DNA of 64,000 bases from CAUTYU01 sp963545205 (GTDB taxonomy: Bacteria > Desulfobacterota > Desulfovibrionia > Desulfovibrionales > Desulfomicrobiaceae). A model generated the notes under the pieces. The model did not search any database. It had not been told where the DNA came from and saw only the letters and a program-made list of their open reading frames with translations. A program made the position numbers and the translations under genes. Each line of letters opens with the position of its first letter. Position 1 is the stretch's first letter. The stretch lies in the NCBI GenBank assembly GCA_963545205.1, contig CAUUHW010000006.1:105908-169907 (forward strand), written 5' to 3'. Of this stretch, positions 59,700-64,000 are shown one piece after another.

Positions 59700-60380
59700 A
59701 TGGGCTTTTACAGGGAATTTATAAAAGGACTGTGGGAGGAGCTTCCTCCTTTTCGGGTGGTACTTGGGCTTTGCCCGACACTGGCTGTTACCAAAACGGC
59801 AAATAATGGTCTTGGAATGGGGCTGGCTGTTGTTTTTGTGCTTGTCTTTTCCAATATGATTATTTCCTTGGTGCGAAAAATTATTCCGGAAAAGGTTCGT
59901 ATTGCCTGTTTTATCGTTATTGCCGCGACCCTGGTGGTTGCGGTTGAACTCCTGATGCAGGCCTATACCTATCCTCTATATCAGCAGCTTGGTATTTTTG
60001 TTCCGCTTATTGTTGTCAACTGTATTATTCTTGGCCGGGCCGAGGCCTTTGCCTCAAAAAATTCGGTTTTTCTTTCCATTGCCGACGGCTTGGGTATGGG
60101 TATTGGTTTTACCCTGTCCCTTACCTTTCTTGGCTCGGTGCGTGAGTTTTTTGGTTCAGGAACAATCTTTGGTCTGGCGGTGACCGGTGACTGGTATCAG
60201 CCATTTGGTTTCCTGGTGGAAGCTCCCGGCGCCTTTGTGTGTCTGGGGCTGATTCTGGCGGGCATGAACGCCTTTAACGCCTGGCAGGATAAAAATGCCG
60301 TGGAAGGACAAAAAAAGAAAAAAGCCCAGGGCTGTTGTTTGGGCTGTAAGGGTTGTGGCTGTAACGCGGGGGAACTATGA
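59700..60380 (+). CDS. rnfE: Rnf complex subunit RnfE
   Basis: 226-residue membrane subunit of the RnfE/NqrD family with six TM segments: PPFRVVLGLCPTLAVTKTA and FVPLIVVNCIILGRAEAFAS, with the conserved Cys residues that coordinate iron between RnfA and RnfE. It is unusual in ending with a cysteine-rich tail (GCCLGCKGCGCNAG). ATG 59700 after GGGGGAA is chosen over the longer frame to 59631. Confidence 0.94.
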   Translation: MGFYREFIKGLWEELPPFRVVLGLCPTLAVTKTANNGLGMGLAVVFVLVFSNMIISLVRKIIPEKVRIACFIVIAATLVVAVELLMQAYTYPLYQQLGIFVPLIVVNCIILGRAEAFASKNSVFLSIADGLGMGIGFTLSLTFLGSVREFFGSGTIFGLAVTGDWYQPFGFLVEAPGAFVCLGLILAGMNAFNAWQDKNAVEGQKKKKAQGCCLGCKGCGCNAGEL

Positions 60381-60949
60381 GGTATTTTATCCTTTTTATC
60401 TCGGCAGTATTTATTAATAATATCGTTTTGGTGCAGTACCTCGGAGCTTGTCCTTTTATGGGTACGTCAAAGACCAAGGATATTGCCCTTGGTATGGGCG
60501 GGGCTGTTATTTTTGTGGCCAGTATGGCTACAGCTTTTACTTGGCCCATACAGAAGTATATTTTGAATCCGCAGGGGCTGGAATATTTGCAGACAATTGT
60601 TTTTATTGTTGTTATTGCCTCTTTGGTGCAGTTCGTTGAAATGTTTCTGAAAAAGGCGATTCCGCCCCTGTACCGTTCTTTGGGGCTTTTTCTGCCTCTT
60701 ATTACGACCAACTGCGCGGTATTAGGTCTGGCGATTCTGTGTCAGCGCAATGAGTACGGTTTTTTCAAGTCTGTTTTTTTTACTTTTGCGTCCGGCATTG
60801 GGTTCATGATTGCCCTGCTTATAATTTCTTCTCTTCGTGAGCGTTTTGAAATTTCCGCCATTCCTGCCGCGCTGCAGGGGGTTCCTATCGCCCTGATTAT
60901 GGCCGGAATGATGTCCATGACCTTTTTTGCTTTCAGGGGAATGGTCTAG
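60377..60949 (+). CDS. rnfA: Rnf complex subunit RnfA
   Basis: 190-residue membrane subunit of the RnfA/NqrE family: FINNIVLVQYLGACPFMGTSK and LPLITTNCAVLGLAIL, carrying the paired Cys residues for the membrane iron centre. ATG overlaps the rnfE stop by 4 bases. An 82-base gap separates it from rnfB. Confidence 0.96.
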   Translation: MRYFILFISAVFINNIVLVQYLGACPFMGTSKTKDIALGMGGAVIFVASMATAFTWPIQKYILNPQGLEYLQTIVFIVVIASLVQFVEMFLKKAIPPLYRSLGLFLPLITTNCAVLGLAILCQRNEYGFFKSVFFTFASGIGFMIALLIISSLRERFEISAIPAALQGVPIALIMAGMMSMTFFAFRGMV

Positions 60950-61031
60950 GCGCGTGTGGTTCGGTACGATGCAAAATTTTTGGCTTGCCAGGAATGGCTG
61001 ATGAACCTGTAGACAGGAGTGGGAGTCGGGA

Positions 61032-63137
61032 ATGCTAGCTTCTTCAGTATATGTCCTGTTTGGTCTTGGTTTTATTGCTGCGGCTGTTCTGGCCGTTGCC
61101 TCACGGATTTTGTATGTGGAGGAAGACCCGCGTATCGCGGCGGTGGAAGCGTGTTTTCCTGGCGCGAATTGTGGAGGTTGCGGTTATCCAGGGTGTGGCG
61201 CGGCTGCCGCGGCAGTAGTCAAGGGCGAGGTTGACGCCACAGTCTGTGTCGCGGGCGGTGCTGAGATTGCCGGAAATGTGGCCAAGGTGCTGGGGCTGGA
61301 AGTTGGATTTCGGGAATCGGAACTGGCATATATGACCTGTACCGGCGGGCATCGGGCGGCCCGTATCTACGATTATAACGGCGTCAAGGACTGCCGGGCG
61401 GCTTTTGCCTTTTATGAAGGGGATAAAAAATGTGGAGTCGGCTGTCTTGGTCTGGGGTCCTGCGTGAGTGCCTGTCCTTTTGATGCCCTTGATATGGGAG
61501 AAGACGGCGTTCCTGTGGTCAACGAAATCAAGTGCCGGGCGTGCCGGAAATGTGAACAGGTCTGTCCGACCGGTGTTATCCGCGTGGGTGGCATTACCAA
61601 CTCGCTTTTGTATCTGAATAAAAATACCGATTGTATTGTTCCCTGCCAGCAAAAATGTGATTTGCAGATTGATATGCCGGATTTTCTGGTCAAGTTGCGT
61701 ACCGGACGGACCGGTGAAGCCCTGCTTTCCCTGAAACAGCGTAATCCCATGCCGCTTTCCATTGGCCGCATCTGTCCACACCCGTGCGAAACCATTTGCC
61801 GGCGCAATATCGTGGAACAGGGTGTGGCGCTTATGAGTCTGGAACGGTATCTGGGAGACTGGGAAATGAATTCCGGTCAGCGTCTGGCACTTGAATGCAA
61901 TCCTCCAAACGGTCATAAGGTGGGCATTGTTGGTGGCGGCCCGGCCGGTCTTTCAGCGGCCTATTATCTGCGCCGTATCGGATATGAACCAACCATTTTT
62001 GAAAGCCGGGAAAAGGCCGGCGGTATGTTGCGTTACGGCATTCCTGAGTACAAGTTGCCAGAAAGGATTGTTGACTGGGAGGTTGATGGCATTCTTGGGC
62101 TTGGGATTAATTTTCGTGGAAATGTCCGGTTCGGGCGGGATTTTGATATTCAGTCGTTGCAGGAAGATGGATTTGAGGCCATTTTCCTGGCAACTGGCGC
62201 GCCTTTTAGCGGTCAGCTGCGTATTGAAGGCTCGGATCAGGTCAGCCTGGTTGGGGGAACCGACTTTCTGGCTTCTATAAACCGTACTTTGACAACGCTT
62301 GCGGACAAAGATGTTGTGGTGCTTGGAGATATTCATACCGCTGTTGACAGCGCAGTATGCGCAATCAGGCTGGGCGCAAGGTCTGCAACCATTTTGTGCG
62401 ATTGCCCTAAACTCAAGATGCGGGCAACAAAATCCGAGCTTCGTTCTGCGGAAGAATTGGGAGTTGCCATACTGCCAATGGTTGAGGCTGTATCTTTTGC
62501 GTCCTTGCCAGAAGGCAGATCGGTACTTGAGTATGTCAAGTTGGATTTTAAGGATCCCAAGAAACCTGCTGCCGGAACAGTGCAGGTGGAAGGCTCAAAT
62601 GAGAAAATTGAGGCCGATTTGATGGTGGTTGCCATTACACGGGTGCCCGATCTTTCGCCCTATCGTCAGGCTGATGGAACTTTTCTTGTTGATATTGATG
62701 AAAAAAATGGAACAATCAAGGTTGACCCGCAAACCTTGCAGACAAGTCTTTCCGGTGTTTTTGCCGGTGGCGAACTGACAAGTGGTGCGGGGTATCTGAT
62801 GAGTGCGCTTGCTGCGGGTCGGCTTGCCGCGCGTTCGATCTGGCAGTTTTTGAGCAAGGGGGAAATTGTTGTTCCTGAGGATTTGCAGACCCGTGTTCTG
62901 ACCGAAACAATTTTGAAAAATATGCAATCTCCGCCCAAACTGAAACGGCAGTTTGTGCTGAACGATCTGTCACCGGAAGAAAAGAGGCAGTCTTTTCACG
63001 AAGAACTTGCTCAGGGACTGAAAGATCAGGAAGCCATTGACGAGGCTAAAAGATGTCTGCGCTGCGGGCTGACCTGTTATGACCCTGACGCGGCAGCTGA
63101 TTTGGCCTTGGCTCCGGGCAAAAAAAGTGTAGCCTGA
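61032..63137 (+). CDS. rnfB: RnfB fused to GltD-like flavoprotein domain
   Basis: 701 residues. Residues 1-190 are RnfB: N-terminal TM, Fes-type cluster with Cys 41, 47, 50 and 55 (CFPGANCGGCGYPGC), then two ferredoxin clusters (Cys 134, 138, 144, 148 and 168, 171, 174, 178). Residues about 200-665 are GltD/NfnB-like: [4Fe-4S] Cys (CIVPCQQKC, CPHPCETIC), FAD motif GIVGGGPAGLSAAYYL (about 298-313) and GGMLRYGIPEYKLP. At the place of the second dinucleotide motif (GGGNxAxDxA in relatives) the chain reads LGDIHTAVDSA (431-441), and the following arginine pair is lost. A C-terminal helical tail with CLRCGLTC ends it. GGGAG before ATG 61032. The fusion may bring ferredoxin electrons directly to a flavin. 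Confidence 0.93.
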   Translation: MLASSVYVLFGLGFIAAAVLAVASRILYVEEDPRIAAVEACFPGANCGGCGYPGCGAAAAAVVKGEVDATVCVAGGAEIAGNVAKVLGLEVGFRESELAYMTCTGGHRAARIYDYNGVKDCRAAFAFYEGDKKCGVGCLGLGSCVSACPFDALDMGEDGVPVVNEIKCRACRKCEQVCPTGVIRVGGITNSLLYLNKNTDCIVPCQQKCDLQIDMPDFLVKLRTGRTGEALLSLKQRNPMPLSIGRICPHPCETICRRNIVEQGVALMSLERYLGDWEMNSGQRLALECNPPNGHKVGIVGGGPAGLSAAYYLRRIGYEPTIFESREKAGGMLRYGIPEYKLPERIVDWEVDGILGLGINFRGNVRFGRDFDIQSLQEDGFEAIFLATGAPFSGQLRIEGSDQVSLVGGTDFLASINRTLTTLADKDVVVLGDIHTAVDSAVCAIRLGARSATILCDCPKLKMRATKSELRSAEELGVAILPMVEAVSFASLPEGRSVLEYVKLDFKDPKKPAAGTVQVEGSNEKIEADLMVVAITRVPDLSPYRQADGTFLVDIDEKNGTIKVDPQTLQTSLSGVFAGGELTSGAGYLMSALAAGRLAARSIWQFLSKGEIVVPEDLQTRVLTETILKNMQSPPKLKRQFVLNDLSPEEKRQSFHEELAQGLKDQEAIDEAKRCLRCGLTCYDPDAAADLALAPGKKSVA

Positions 63138-63155
63138 CCTGGCAGTGGAGAACAG

Positions 63156-63698
63156 GTGAAGGAATATCTTGTTTTTGATCTGGAAACGCAGCGTTCCGCC
63201 CATGAGGTTGGCGGCTGGCATAACGCGCGCGATATGGGGTTGAGCTGTGCAGTCGTGTACGCGTCCGACACACAACAGTTTGAAACCTATTATGAAAAAG
63301 ATGTGAAGGACTTGGTTGAACGGCTGACGCGGGCTGATCTCGTTGTCGGATTTAACACCCTTGGCTTTGATTACAAGGTACTTGCGGGGTATTTTTCTTT
63401 TGACTGTCAGGCGATAAATAGTCTTGATCTGCTGGCGGATCTGCACCGGCGTCTGAAGTTTCGTGTTTCCCTTGATAATGTGGCCCAGGCAACCCTGAGG
63501 GAGAAGAAATCCGCGGATGGTCTGCAGGCCCTGACTTGGTGGCGGGAAGGACGTGTGGATAAAATTGTTGACTATTGCCGTCAGGATGTGCTGGTCACCA
63601 AAAATGTGTACGAGTTCGGCCTTGAAAATGACTTTGTTCGCTACCGCCGTAAAAATGGTGAGCAGGCCATGGTTGTTGTTGACTGGAAGGCGCAATAG
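63156..63698 (+). CDS. RNase H-fold 3'-5' exonuclease-like protein
   Basis: 180 residues from GTG 63156 (GGAG ahead). It resembles the YprB-type RNase_H_2 family. The DEDDy residues are visible: YLVFDLETQ (Asp, Glu), VVGFNTLGFDYKVL (Asp), and DYCRQDVLVT (Tyr, Asp). It has no extra domain, and the nucleic-acid substrate is unknown. It lies between rnfB and a tRNA operon. Confidence 0.85.
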   Translation: MKEYLVFDLETQRSAHEVGGWHNARDMGLSCAVVYASDTQQFETYYEKDVKDLVERLTRADLVVGFNTLGFDYKVLAGYFSFDCQAINSLDLLADLHRRLKFRVSLDNVAQATLREKKSADGLQALTWWREGRVDKIVDYCRQDVLVTKNVYEFGLENDFVRYRRKNGEQAMVVVDWKAQ

Positions 63699-63801
63699 CT
63701 CGCGTGGCGTGTCTGCCTGATTTTCCTTTGTATTTTCGCTGGGTTGTGTTGCAAAAAAGCAGAATCTTCTGTTGAAGATTTTTTTCTTGCTGAAAAAATA
63801 C

Positions 63802-63830
63802 TTGCCAAACAGAGTTGAAGTCTGTATTGC
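63802..63830 (+). promoter_or_regulatory. possible promoter of tRNA operon
   Basis: TTGCCA (63802-63807) and TATTGC (63825-63830) with a 17-base spacer, 12 bases ahead of the first tRNA. A fair position with a weak minus-10. Confidence 0.35.
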
Positions 63831-63842
63831 TCTAATTCCTTC

Positions 63843-63918
63843 GCTGGCGTAGCTCAATTGGTAGAGCAGCTGATTTGTAATCAGCAGGTTGCGGGTTCAA
63901 GTCCCATCGCCAGCTCCA
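63843..63918 (+). tRNA. tRNA-Thr (anticodon UGU)
   Basis: 76 bases with encoded CCA. Acceptor arms GCTGGCG / CGCCAGC, D-arm AGCTCAATTGGTAGAGC, anticodon stem GCTGA / TCAGC around loop TTTGTAA with anticodon TGT (63876-63878), and T-loop GGTTCAAGTCC. Confidence 0.97.
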
Positions 63919-63926
63919 TTGTTTCT

Positions 63927-64000
63927 GGAGGGGTTCCCGAGTGGTCAAAGGGAACAGACTGTAAATCTGTCGGCGAACGCCTTCGGAGGTTCAAATCCTC
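63927..64000 (+). tRNA. tRNA-Tyr (anticodon GUA), 3' end cut by window
   Basis: Begins GGAGGGG with the long variable arm of class II tRNAs. The anticodon loop in CAGACTGTAAATCTG contains GTA. The acceptor 3' strand is beyond the window edge. Order Thr(UGU)-Tyr(GUA) is that of the thrU-tyrU-glyT-thrT-tufB operon in E. coli, so a tuf gene may follow. Confidence 0.93.

Noticed and set aside
62970..63857. 295-codon open frame on the minus strand
   Set aside because: Antisense to the exonuclease-like gene and the end of rnfB.

Overview
The window looks like a chromosomal segment of a Desulfovibrionaceae-type sulfite- or sulfate-reducing bacterium (Desulfobacterota). This rests on four things: an rnf operon preceded by a multiheme cytochrome c gene, an NfnAB-type transhydrogenase, a TrmD with a second C-terminal SPOUT domain, and an organosulfonate lyase module (suyAB) that releases sulfite. 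A gut relative of Bilophila or Taurinivorans would fit, but that is inference. Gene density is high and most genes are housekeeping. No prophage, CRISPR array or intact insertion sequence was seen.

Layout. 1-4030: end of holA, radC, lon. 4030-7640: two gene remnants (an outer-membrane protein copy and a HicB antitoxin), an intact outer-membrane barrel gene, RNase J. 7641-11951: EF-G-like GTPase, then a ParB-like gene translationally coupled to a spore-photoproduct-lyase-family radical SAM gene. 12456-18117: fused NfnAB, an orphan amino-acid binding protein, a chemoreceptor. 18251-23887: divergent GntR regulator and suyA-suyB-tctC-tctA-tctB, a self-contained sulfolactate uptake and cleavage module. 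24013-26716: NtrC-type activator with a degenerate receiver, and an aminotransferase. 26837-36266: a long growth cluster, ffh-rpsP-khpA-rimM-trmD-rplS-rnhB-yraN-rsmI-PTS IID-ptsH-ptsI-smpB. 36267-38900: a decayed stretch with an IS481-family remnant, a truncated methyltransferase, a GNAT gene and a broken secreted metallopeptidase-like gene. 38925-50093: flavoprotein and metallo-beta-lactamase pair, a K+ channel, and the leftward series secA-argJ-HD-mlaE-mlaF-mlaD. 50196-55896: HigBA-like pair with a damaged toxin start, asnB, aqpZ, map, an HDOD gene. 56427-63137: hexaheme cytochrome-rnfC-D-G-E-A-B. 63156-64000: an exonuclease-like gene and the start of a tRNA operon (Thr-UGU, Tyr-GUA).

How it fits together. 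Sulfolactate imported by the TctCAB system would be split to pyruvate and sulfite. Pyruvate oxidation yields reduced ferredoxin, which Rnf couples to ion translocation and NfnAB couples to NAD(P)H pools, while sulfite is the terminal electron acceptor of such organisms. The most unusual point is the terminal rnf gene. It fuses RnfB to a GltD-like flavoprotein module whose FAD motif is intact but whose second dinucleotide-binding motif has lost its glycines. RnfD and RnfG also depart from the usual flavin-attachment motifs. Together with the dedicated cytochrome, this suggests an Rnf variant with altered electron routing.
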